A program made the position numbers and the translations under genes. Below, in pieces: positions 7,084-12,646 of a stretch of 12,646 bases of DNA. Below the pieces are notes generated by a model, which saw nothing but the letters and a program-made list of their open reading frames with translations, searched no databases and had not been told where the DNA came from. The stretch is from positions 1 through 12,646 of the forward strand of contig JAPUJS010000605.1 of NCBI GenBank assembly GCA_027296045.1, written 5' to 3'. How positions within the stretch are numbered: the first letter of the stretch is position 1; each line of letters opens with the position of its first letter. The DNA is from a bacterium (GTDB taxonomy: Bacteria > Latescibacterota > UBA2968).

Positions 7084-8145
7084 ATGAAATTCCAGTTCAA
7101 ACACCTGGCACTGGGATGGATTCTGCTTTGGGCCTGTTTGGGAGCAGACCCTGCCTTCACACAAGACAGGAGGCAAATCTTGGATGAAATTCACACCGTC
7201 CTTCCCTTCGACGCCATCCCGGCCATTTTCAATCCGGACTTTGTACCGGCCGAGGTAGCCGATGTGAGCGACAACGCCCCCATGATCGGTGTCTCCATCA
7301 ATGGCGAGCACCACGCCTATTCGATGTATCTGCTCAACGGCCACGAGATTGTAAACGACACCGTCGGCAATGAACCCGTCGCCACTACCTGGTGACCCCT
7401 TTGTGGAACGGCTATCGTGTATAGCCGCAAAGTCTCGGGCAAAACCCTCACATTCGGCGTCTCCGGCAAGCTCTGGAAAAATGCCCTGATTATGTACGAC
7501 AGGGAAACCAACACCCTGTGGTCTCACCTGACAGGAGAAGCCGTATACGGCCCAATGCAAGGCGAAAAATTGACCATGCTCAGTTCGGTCCCCAAGGTAA
7601 AATGGAAAGATTGGAAAACCCTGCACCCGGACACAAAGGTCCTGACCGTATCGGGCACCGAAGAATTACGCCGCGACAATTACCAGGGATATCACCGCGA
7701 TCCCCGGCGCACCGGCCTGTTTGACCCCGACCATACCGACAAACGCCTCAAATACAAAGAACGGGTCATCGGCGTCTCCCTCGGAGACAGCCGCAAAGCC
7801 TACCCGATGATCAAGAAATACTGGAAAGCCAAAAAGAAAGGTGCCTGGACCCTCGTCCAGGACACCATCGGCGAAATCCCCAGCGTTGTATTTTACGACC
7901 CCGACCGATACGCCTCGGGGGTATATGATCTCCGCGGACCCGACCAAAAACAGATTGTGTTTGAGAACACAACCGAAGGATTCCTGGCCACGGACAAAAA
8001 CGGCGGCAAATGGAACATGCTCACCGGCACCGGTCCCAAGGGGCAGGAATTGAAACCCGTTCCTCACATGCAGATCTACTGGTTTGCCTGGGCCGATTTT
8101 TATCCAGAAACCCTGCTTTTTGAACACAAAAAAGCGCGGGATTGA
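7084..8145 (+). CDS. DUF3179 selenoprotein (UGA read as Sec, UxxC motif)
   Basis: Read as one 353-residue protein with selenocysteine at position 104. The frame before TGA (7393-7395) and after it is the same, and the two parts join into a continuous DUF3179 sequence: ...EPVATTW-U-PLCGTAIVYSRK... Family members usually have Cys at this place (CPLCGTA), so UGA replaces the first Cys of a CxxC, giving U104-P-L-C107. Downstream landmarks are LTFGVSGKLW, MYDRETNTLWS, LTGEAVYGPM, VIGVSLGDSRKAYP and GTGPKGQELKPV. Residues 1 to about 26 form a signal peptide (KFQFKH, then a hydrophobic stretch ending near AFTQ), so the protein is exported, probably to the periplasm. Start ATG 7084 has AAAGGA (7071-7076) seven bases upstream; longer frames from 7036 are not needed. 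A SECIS-like hairpin follows the TGA. The biochemical role of DUF3179 is unknown; a UxxC motif suggests thiol/selenol redox chemistry. Alternative: nonsense mutation of a Cys codon. Confidence 0.85.
7396..7432 (+). promoter_or_regulatory. Putative bacterial SECIS element inside the DUF3179 gene
   Basis: Immediately after the TGA at 7393-7395, CGGCTAT (7409-7415) pairs perfectly with ATAGCCG (7421-7427) around the loop CGTGT (7416-7420). CTTTG (7399-7403) can pair with CAAAG (7428-7432), leaving TGGAA bulged on the 5' side. The apical loop starts 21 bases after the TGA and has G as its second base followed by U. This agrees with known bacterial SECIS features: a small loop with a G in its first two positions at about 16-37 bases from UGA. 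SelB would bind it to deliver Sec-tRNA. Confidence 0.8.
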
Positions 8146-8155
8146 TCCCGCGCTT
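8128..8155 (-). terminator. Intrinsic terminator of system B, overlapping the selenoprotein stop
   Basis: AAGCGCGGGA (8132-8141) pairs perfectly with TCCCGCGCTT (8146-8155) around a four-base loop. On the minus strand the stem is followed by a run of six T (8133-8128), the arrangement of a rho-independent terminator for the leftward system B operon, whose last stop codon is at 8205-8207. The stop codon of the selenoprotein gene (TGA 8143-8145) lies in the loop. On the plus strand no T run follows, so termination there would be weak. Confidence 0.75.
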
Positions 8156-8166
8156 AGCCCTCGCCC

Positions 8167-8185
8167 TGTCCGGCGGCGCCGGACA
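8167..8185. repeat. GC-rich hairpin between convergent genes
   Basis: TGTCCGGC (8167-8174) pairs with GCCGGACA (8178-8185) around a three-base loop: an eight-pair perfect stem, 12 bases from the terminator at 8128-8155. A pyrimidine-rich but not T-only tract follows on the plus strand, so it may help stop the rightward selenoprotein transcript or shield 3' ends. Confidence 0.45.
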
Positions 8186-8204
8186 TGCCTCTCCCCTTTC
8201 CTCC

Positions 8205-8825
8205 CTACTTTTCCTCAATCACCCTTAACGTATCGATTATCCGTGACCCATCTTCCCGCGTGGCCGTAATCACCGTCTCCCCCATCATCATATCGGGCAT
8301 CGATGGCTTGGGTGCCTCTCCCCAGTGATCGGCCCGATTGCTCAACAGATGCAGGACCGTGGATTCGGTCAGATACACCTCCGGATGGTCTCCAATGCGC
8401 ACATAATTTCGAGACCAATCGGACAGCGACCGGCCGAACACCGCGCTGGCAATCAGATTATCCCCGGCATCGTAGAGCCGCACATGCGTCCCGGTGGAAT
8501 CGTCCAACGAATACTTCTCCCAGTTCTCCGCCTTCTTGGTCATCAACGTCTCACGTTTGATATCCAGCACCGTCTTCAAAAACCCCTCCACGAGGTAATC
8601 CCGCACCTTCATCCCCTCGCTTCCCACAATCACCCAGAGCGTGTCCTGGCGAAGCAATGCCAGAGACTTCCCTTGTTGTTCCACTTCAAATTTCTGAATC
8701 CCGTCTTTGTTGTCAGGAAACACCCGATCGGACTGCACCTGGTGTTTGCTTTGCATCGACTGCGTAACCAAAAAGACCACCAACAGGCCACCAAGCCCAA
8801 TCAGAAGCCATTTTAAATTACCCAT
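8205..8825 (-). CDS. Short DUF4340-like membrane-anchored protein (system B)
   Basis: A 206-residue protein with an N-terminal membrane helix (about 5-22) and one DUF4340-like unit. Recognisable parts are the strand KFEVEQQGKSLALLRQD, TLWVI, the helix VEGFLKTVLDI, WEKYSLDD (the position that reads YGF in the system A homologue), VFGRSLSDWSRNYVRIGD and VYLTESTVLHLLS. It ends soon after this unit, making it much shorter than the two-unit system A protein. The start at 8825 has GAGGG eight bases upstream. It is the last gene of the system B operon, separated from the GldG gene by an unusually long 131-base gap, and is followed by a strong terminator. Role in the ABC system is inferred only from recurrent gene neighbourhood. 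Confidence 0.75.
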   Translation of the reverse strand: MGNLKWLLIGLGGLLVVFLVTQSMQSKHQVQSDRVFPDNKDGIQKFEVEQQGKSLALLRQDTLWVIVGSEGMKVRDYLVEGFLKTVLDIKRETLMTKKAENWEKYSLDDSTGTHVRLYDAGDNLIASAVFGRSLSDWSRNYVRIGDHPEVYLTESTVLHLLSNRADHWGEAPKPSMPDMMMGETVITATREDGSRIIDTLRVIEEK

Positions 8826-8956
8826 ATAAAAAAACCCTCTTTTTTCAAAAGTTTCCCCGGAACCCGTCTACAGGTCCCCCTTCCCTTTCAGCAAGATAGC
8901 CAAGGTCCAGGTTCCCTTTCCCTTTTGGAAAGGAGACAGGGGTTAGGTCAATGAAC
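8826..8956 (-). other. Intercistronic spacer with hairpin, system B
   Basis: The 131 bases between the GldG-like and DUF4340-like genes carry a hairpin, CCTTTCC (8915-8921) with GGAAAGG (8927-8933), and purine-rich runs on the minus strand (AAAGGGAA repeated imperfectly). No T run follows the hairpin on the minus strand. The only open frame across it is an out-of-frame overlap with the GldG gene and shows no family resemblance. It may stabilise or process the mRNA. Confidence 0.4.
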
Positions 8957-10465
8957 TCAACTGTAAAGCTCTTCCAAATGCTTCGTCCGGTTTGCCTCCA
9001 GCCGCCACAACACCAACCCGAACGCGATGACCAACAAAGCAGGCAAAGCAATATTAATCGATTTCCAGGTCGTCCTGCTGGCATCGTCCAGCACCTGCAG
9101 TGGACGAGACGTAATCTCCCGGGACCGCAACGCCACCAGATCGGAATCCCCAATTAACATATCCACGGCATTGAGCACAAAGATCCCGTTTTCGGGCATT
9201 CTCCCGCCACCACCGTCCACCATAAACTCCGAACAGGCAACCAGCACCAGCTGGCTGGTTGCCCCACTGCTGTCGGACACTGCCGTGGCATATGCGCCTA
9301 CCACCTTGCCCACTTCGTTCAGCCTGGCAGGATTAACCTGGGCATTTTGCACCGGGTTCAAATTGTAAAATCCGGTAATATCCCCCGAGTGGTCCGATGT
9401 ATACATCAACGGCTGGACCGTACTGACAGAATCTGCCTCCCAGGTAATCTCACTGGTAAACAGCATATGAACCTGCTCCAACCCGCCCACAATCGGGTGA
9501 TCGGAAAACCGCTGGATCAAGGGGAAAAACGGGTAATTTACGGCAGAATTAAACCGGAGAAACCCGCGCTGTTGCGTCACCGTGATCTGCCCCGAAACCC
9601 GATCCAGCACCAGGTTTTCTTCCAGGGTAATGCCAAAGGGTTCCAGAATTTCAAACACATTGGTCTCAAGGGGCATGCCCACCTGTACCTGGAGATCTGC
9701 CGAAATCCGGTTTTGCCCCATCAACAGATTGCCGCCCCGCTTGATATATCCCTTCAACGTGCTCATCTCGGTCTCGGAAAGTGAATCGCTGACCCCATTC
9801 ATAATCAGCAAATCCACATCGTCCGGGAGGGTTGCCGTCAATGCAAGCGTCCGGACATTGTACGACTCTTTCAACAGCTCCGACACCATTTCCATCGGCC
9901 CGGAATCGCTGGCCACCGAAGCAATGGCCACCGTGCGCCGTTCCGAATCCACCAATTTCTTGATCTTGATGGTAATCTCATATTCCAGTCCTGTGGTGGT
10001 CTGAATCACCGGAATCACTTCCCGTTTGTCCCCAAACAGCAGGACCATCCCCATATACACCCGCTTGATCTCCAGCCTGTCGTTTTCCACCACCTGCAAT
10101 TGCACCGGTGTAATCCCAGATTTCTGGGCCTCTAGCGACAGCTTTTCGTCGTCATCGGGCGAATAAAACTCGAAGTGGAAATTCCCGCCCGAATAAGCCG
10201 CATATTCTTCTAAGATATCCTGCAAATACCGTCGTGTGTTGCCGTATTGACCGGGTAAATTGTCCGAAAAATACACCTTGGCGATCAAGAGGTCATCCAC
10301 CTTCTTCAACACCGTTTGGCTGGATGATGAAAGCGAGAAAATCTGGCCCTCGGTCAAATCCAACCTGAAAAACCAACTCCTCGCCACCAGGTTCAAAAGC
10401 ACAACCATCCCGATTGCAACCACAAGATAAATCACAAATGTGCGTTTGTTTTGAACCGATCCCAT
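8957..10465 (-). CDS. GldG-like ABC auxiliary protein, single module (system B)
   Basis: A 502-residue protein with an N-terminal membrane helix (about 9-30), the family segment FFRLDLTEGQIFSLSSSS (32-49), YLQDILEEYAAYSGGNFHF (80-98), a Rossmann-like strand DLLIMNG (218-224), KRGGNLLMGQ, LVLVACSEFMVDGGG and a C-terminal membrane helix (about 472-489). This is the standard layout of GldG/ABC_transp_aux proteins, with most of the chain predicted outside the cytoplasm. In Bacteroidota, GldG works with GldA and GldF in gliding; outside that phylum the substrate is unknown, so no gliding role is implied. The start at 10465 is supported by GGAGGT six bases upstream, and the permease stop is only three bases away. 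It matches each of the two modules of the system A double protein. Confidence 0.88.
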   Translation of the reverse strand: MGSVQNKRTFVIYLVVAIGMVVLLNLVARSWFFRLDLTEGQIFSLSSSSQTVLKKVDDLLIAKVYFSDNLPGQYGNTRRYLQDILEEYAAYSGGNFHFEFYSPDDDEKLSLEAQKSGITPVQLQVVENDRLEIKRVYMGMVLLFGDKREVIPVIQTTTGLEYEITIKIKKLVDSERRTVAIASVASDSGPMEMVSELLKESYNVRTLALTATLPDDVDLLIMNGVSDSLSETEMSTLKGYIKRGGNLLMGQNRISADLQVQVGMPLETNVFEILEPFGITLEENLVLDRVSGQITVTQQRGFLRFNSAVNYPFFPLIQRFSDHPIVGGLEQVHMLFTSEITWEADSVSTVQPLMYTSDHSGDITGFYNLNPVQNAQVNPARLNEVGKVVGAYATAVSDSSGATSQLVLVACSEFMVDGGGGRMPENGIFVLNAVDMLIGDSDLVALRSREITSRPLQVLDDASRTTWKSINIALPALLVIAFGLVLWRLEANRTKHLEELYS

Positions 10466-10468
10466 CGT

Positions 10469-11182
10469 CTACCTCCATTTCCGCATTTCAACCACACGGA
10501 TCGTCATGGTTAGAAACAACCAGATCAGACTCCCGAAATAAATCAAATTACGGGAATCAATCACGCCGCGCGAAAGATTGGACAGATGGTAATCCACACT
10601 CAAAAACTGAATGATTCCGGACAGGCTAATAGGTATAAAAATCAGCATCTTGTCCATCAAAAAGAAGACCAGCACAAATACAGCCCCAATAATAAACGCC
10701 ACCACCTGGTTGTCCGTCAAACTGCTGGAAAAAATCCCGATGGCGGCGTAAAAACTGCCGACCAGCGCCAAACCCAAATAGCCGCAAAACACGGCCCCGT
10801 AGTCCACCGTTGTGCCCACCACCAGCAACGTGAAAAAATGCACAACAGTAAAGGCCAAACCGGCCAGGATCAGGGTGACCGCAGACAGGTATTTCCCCAC
10901 CACCAGCTCGATATCTTTGATCGGCAAGGTGGCCATCACCTCCGAGGTGCCCAGGCTTTTTTCCCTGGCAATCAGCCCCATCGTAACCACCGGCACAAAA
11001 AACAGGTAAATCAGAGGTACAATGCCGAACAAAGCCCGCATGTCCGATTGCGCGAACAGGAAAAAGGTGTTCATGAAGAAATAACCGTTAAACAGTGCAA
11101 AAAACAGCAAAAAGACATAGGCCATCGGGCTTTTGAAATAGGAGGCCAGCTCTTTTTTGTAAATAGTCATCACATTATTCAT
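10469..11182 (-). CDS. ABC-2 type permease subunit, system B (GldF-like)
   Basis: A 237-residue inner-membrane protein with about six hydrophobic segments (roughly 20-44, 51-69, 99-123, 131-153, 159-186 and 213-229). Hallmarks are YKKELASYFKSPMAY (8-22), the cytoplasmic IAREKSLGTSEVMATLPIKD (71-90) followed by VVGKY, SLTDNQVVAF (154-163) and RGVIDSRNLIYF (205-216). The same landmarks occur in the system A permease. Start ATG 11182 is chosen because AAGGAGG lies eight bases upstream; an in-frame GTG at 11203 would place that site inside the gene. With this start the overlap with the ATPase gene is 8 bases, the same as in system A. Confidence 0.9.
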   Translation of the reverse strand: MNNVMTIYKKELASYFKSPMAYVFLLFFALFNGYFFMNTFFLFAQSDMRALFGIVPLIYLFFVPVVTMGLIAREKSLGTSEVMATLPIKDIELVVGKYLSAVTLILAGLAFTVVHFFTLLVVGTTVDYGAVFCGYLGLALVGSFYAAIGIFSSSLTDNQVVAFIIGAVFVLVFFLMDKMLIFIPISLSGIIQFLSVDYHLSNLSRGVIDSRNLIYFGSLIWLFLTMTIRVVEMRKWR

Positions 11183-12185
11183 CCGCCGCCCCTCCTTCTT
11201 CACCGGTCGGCGGACTGGGGGCTTCTGCCGGAGCAGATTGGCTTTCCGCCGCAGGCTGATCCACTGTCAACCTCCGGAACACATCCTCCAGTTCCACCCG
11301 GCTCTGGCTCATTTCCAGAATCGCCCAATCGGCCCCCTTGGCATAGTTGAAAATATCCTCTCGCGGGTCCGACCCGCCGTCGTACTCCAGAGACACCACA
11401 TGGTGCCCGTTCACCGCTTCGGTTCCAACAACATCAATCCCGGCTACCTGATTGCCCAACCCACTCAAACTTTCGTCGGAAGCATATTTCACCTCCAACG
11501 TCAACTGGGTCCGGCCTTTAAAGCTTGCCATTAATCCCTGGCTGGTGCCATCGGCCACAATCTCGCCTTCATGGATGATCAGAATCCGGTTTACCGTCGC
11601 TTCGATCTCCTGGAGGATATGGGAAGACATAATCACGATCTTCTCCTGCCCCAGATTCTTGATCAATTCCCGGATCTCCACAATCTGGTTTGGATCCAGC
11701 CCCGAAACCGGCTCGTCCAAAATCAACATCTTGGGATCGTGAATCATGGCCGCTGCCAAACCGACCCGTTGCTTATATCCTTTTGAACAGGCCGAAATGG
11801 GCAAATGCATCACGCCCTTAAGGCCACAATCATCGACCACGCGATCCAGGCCTTGTTTAAATGCCGAAACATCCATTTGCCGTATCCGGGCATTAAATTC
11901 CAGATAATCGAAGACCTTCATTTCCAGATACAACGGATTCAGCTCCGGCAAATACCCAATCTGCTCCCGAATTTCCAGGGAATGGTCCAGAATGTTCAAC
12001 TCATTCACATGAACATTCCCGGAAGTGGGTGTCAGAAAACCCGTCATAATTTTGAGCGTGGTGGATTTCCCTGCCCCGTTCGCTCCGAGAAAACCAACGA
12101 TTTCACCGTCGTGAATCTCAAAATTAATGGAGCGAAGGGCCTGGAAATCCCCGTAATATTTCACCAAGTTCTCTACACGAATCAT
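11175..12185 (-). CDS. ABC transporter ATPase, system B (GldA/NatA-like)
   Basis: A 336-residue cytoplasmic ATPase. Walker A GANGAGKST is at 34-42, the GYLPE region at 77-81, the signature CSKGYKQR at 133-140, Walker B MLILDEP at 153-159, D-loop SGLDP at 161-165 and the switch His at 189. All key residues look conserved. After about residue 225 comes a C-terminal domain of the kind found in drug/Na+ ABC-2 ATPases (TLEVKYASDESL to LEDVFRRLT), then an Ala/Pro/Glu-rich tail of about 30 residues ending AADE. The system A paralogue lacks both. First gene of the leftward operon; AGGA lies about seven bases before the ATG, with GAGG a little further up. Its stop overlaps the permease start by 8 bases. 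GldA-like is a family label; function in gliding is not implied. Confidence 0.95.
   Translation of the reverse strand: MIRVENLVKYYGDFQALRSINFEIHDGEIVGFLGANGAGKSTTLKIMTGFLTPTSGNVHVNELNILDHSLEIREQIGYLPELNPLYLEMKVFDYLEFNARIRQMDVSAFKQGLDRVVDDCGLKGVMHLPISACSKGYKQRVGLAAAMIHDPKMLILDEPVSGLDPNQIVEIRELIKNLGQEKIVIMSSHILQEIEATVNRILIIHEGEIVADGTSQGLMASFKGRTQLTLEVKYASDESLSGLGNQVAGIDVVGTEAVNGHHVVSLEYDGGSDPREDIFNYAKGADWAILEMSQSRVELEDVFRRLTVDQPAAESQSAPAEAPSPPTGEEGGAADE
11191..11197 (-). promoter_or_regulatory. Ribosome-binding site deciding the permease start
   Basis: On the minus strand AAGGAGG occupies 11197-11191, eight bases before ATG 11182, and lies inside the last codons of the ATPase gene. This is the strongest Shine-Dalgarno sequence in the window and favours 11182 over the upstream GTG. 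Confidence 0.75.
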
Positions 12186-12253
12186 ACAGGTCCTAACCTC
12201 TTTTTAGAAAGGATTGACAAGGTACAGGAGACGCCATCCATTTTCAGCTAAGA

Positions 12254-12282
12254 ATTAAACACATTTAGCGACAAAAAATCAA
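12254..12282 (-). promoter_or_regulatory. Putative promoter of ABC system B
   Basis: On the minus strand TTGATT (12282-12277), a 17-base spacer and TTTAAT (12259-12254) form a reasonable sigma-70 type promoter about 70 bases upstream of the ATPase ATG at 12185. The surrounding sequence is clearly AT-richer than the genes. Confidence 0.45.
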
Positions 12283-12346
12283 GCAAAACAACACGTTCAA
12301 TCCAGAATCACACTTCTATATCTCTAAAAATATTGAACACATTTGC
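12254..12346. repeat. Repeated AACACATTT motifs upstream of system B
   Basis: ATTAAACACATTTAGC (12254-12269) recurs as ATTGAACACATTTGC (12332-12346), 78 bases apart. Between them GTTCAAT (12295-12301) forms an inverted pair with ATTGAAC (12332-12338). The first copy covers the putative -10 box. They could be regulator sites or two tandem promoter elements; chance similarity in AT-rich DNA is also possible. Confidence 0.3.
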
Positions 12347-12423
12347 TAACCTGAAGTTCCCAAAAACGATAGATAGATTAATAAATACCTGTGAAATTTG
12401 GTCTCGTGCAAGGCCCTGACATT

Positions 12424-12445
12424 GGTATTCCGGGTAAGGAATACC
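12424..12445. repeat. Perfect 8-bp inverted repeat
   Basis: GGTATTCC (12424-12431) and GGAATACC (12438-12445) are separated by GGGTAA. No T run follows on either strand, so it is not an obvious terminator. It lies about 160 bases upstream of the putative system B promoter and could be a regulator site or the tip of a small structured RNA. Confidence 0.35.
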
Positions 12446-12509
12446 GTCTTTGCCGTTCTAATCCCCGATTACAAAGATGGTTGCTTAACAACCTGGCTTC
12501 CCCAAATAC

Positions 12510-12543
12510 AAAAAACGGGCGGTCTGATTGCTCAGACCACCCG
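12510..12543 (-). terminator. Intrinsic terminator for a minus-strand gene beyond the right edge
   Basis: CGGGCGGTCTGA (12516-12527) pairs with TCAGACCACCCG (12532-12543) over 12 positions with one C-A mismatch and a four-base loop. On the minus strand it is followed by six T (12515-12510). It should end transcription of a leftward gene entering from the right and so insulate system B. Confidence 0.7.
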
Positions 12544-12613
12544 CTGGATGCTCTCTCTGTGGACAAACGCTTTGAGTCTTTAAAATAGCCCCCTTCCCAA
12601 TCCAGCCACGGCA

Positions 12614-12646
12614 TCACTGGTAAAGTTCCGTAATGCCCGCTATATC
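12614..12646 (-). other. Possible C-terminus of a minus-strand gene entering from the right
   Basis: Reading the minus strand from the window edge gives ten codons, DIAGITELYQ, then TGA at 12616-12614, about 70 bases before the terminator hairpin. The position fits the end of a gene, but ten residues are too few to identify anything, and another frame is also open across the edge. Confidence 0.25.

Larger units (their letters stand above)
12186..12646. other. Right-edge region without a convincing complete gene
   Basis: These 461 bases contain the system B promoter region, a perfect inverted repeat and a minus-strand terminator. Short open frames on both strands (for example 12378-12617 minus and 12391-12588 plus) show no family motif, cross the terminator hairpin and lack good start signals, so I do not call them genes. 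Confidence 0.55.

Noticed and set aside
7417..8145. Separate GTG-started gene for the downstream DUF3179 part
   Set aside because: The GTG lies within the SECIS loop, has no Shine-Dalgarno site, and the part would lack the signal peptide and N-terminal third of the family; the frame is continuous with the upstream part through UGA.
8845..9153. Minus-strand open frame across the GldG/DUF4340 gap
   Set aside because: Two thirds of it overlaps the GldG gene out of frame, and the rest is low-complexity; no sign of a separate protein.
10586..11350. Plus-strand open frame of 254 codons opposite the system B permease
   Set aside because: Very rich in Gln, His and Lys with no hydrophobic core; an antisense shadow of a membrane protein gene.
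12378..12617. Minus-strand open frame of 79 codons at the right edge
   Set aside because: It runs through the terminator hairpin at 12510-12543 and has no family resemblance or good start signal.
1..12646. CRISPR array, tRNA or rRNA genes, insertion sequences, phage genes
   Set aside because: No regularly spaced repeats, no cloverleaf or rRNA-like conserved stretch, and no transposase or integrase motif were seen.

Overview
This is about 12.6 kb of moderately GC-rich (by eye mid-50s %), gene-dense bacterial chromosome. Two GldA/GldF/GldG-like ABC export systems with DUF4340 partners, together with an apparent selenocysteine codon, suggest a Gram-negative, selenocysteine-using bacterium, perhaps from a phylum such as Acidobacteriota or a Deltaproteobacteria-like lineage, or an uncultured group. 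The sequence alone does not fix the taxon.

Left edge (1-840, minus strand): a two-gene nucleotidyltransferase/HEPN module of the MNT/HEPN type. The antitoxin-like winged-helix nucleotidyltransferase is intact. The HEPN partner has an in-frame TAG codon, beyond which its recognisable sequence continues off the window. A gene-free divergent region (841-1145) carries a promoter with an inverted repeat facing left and a promoter facing right.

System A (1146-6929, plus strand): four tightly packed genes for an ABC ATPase, an ABC-2 membrane subunit, a very large GldG-like protein made of two fused GldG modules, and a DUF4340-like membrane-anchored protein with two repeat units. All junctions overlap or nearly so.

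Centre (6969-8155): a single gene with its own strong promoter and a terminator-like hairpin in its leader. It encodes an exported DUF3179 protein whose frame is interrupted by UGA exactly where family members have the first Cys of a CxxC motif. A bacterial SECIS-like hairpin starts directly after that UGA. I read it as one 353-residue selenoprotein with a UxxC motif, not as two ORFs.

System B (12185-8205, minus strand, convergent on the centre): a paralogous set in the same gene order (ATPase, ABC-2 permease, single GldG module, short DUF4340 protein with one unit), with good Shine-Dalgarno sites, an upstream promoter and a shared 3' terminator hairpin that overlaps the end of the selenoprotein gene. 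The two ATPases align without gaps over about 214 residues at roughly 43% identity (hand count).

Right edge (12186-12646): no convincing complete gene. It holds the system B promoter region, a perfect inverted repeat, and an intrinsic terminator for a minus-strand gene that lies mostly beyond the window.
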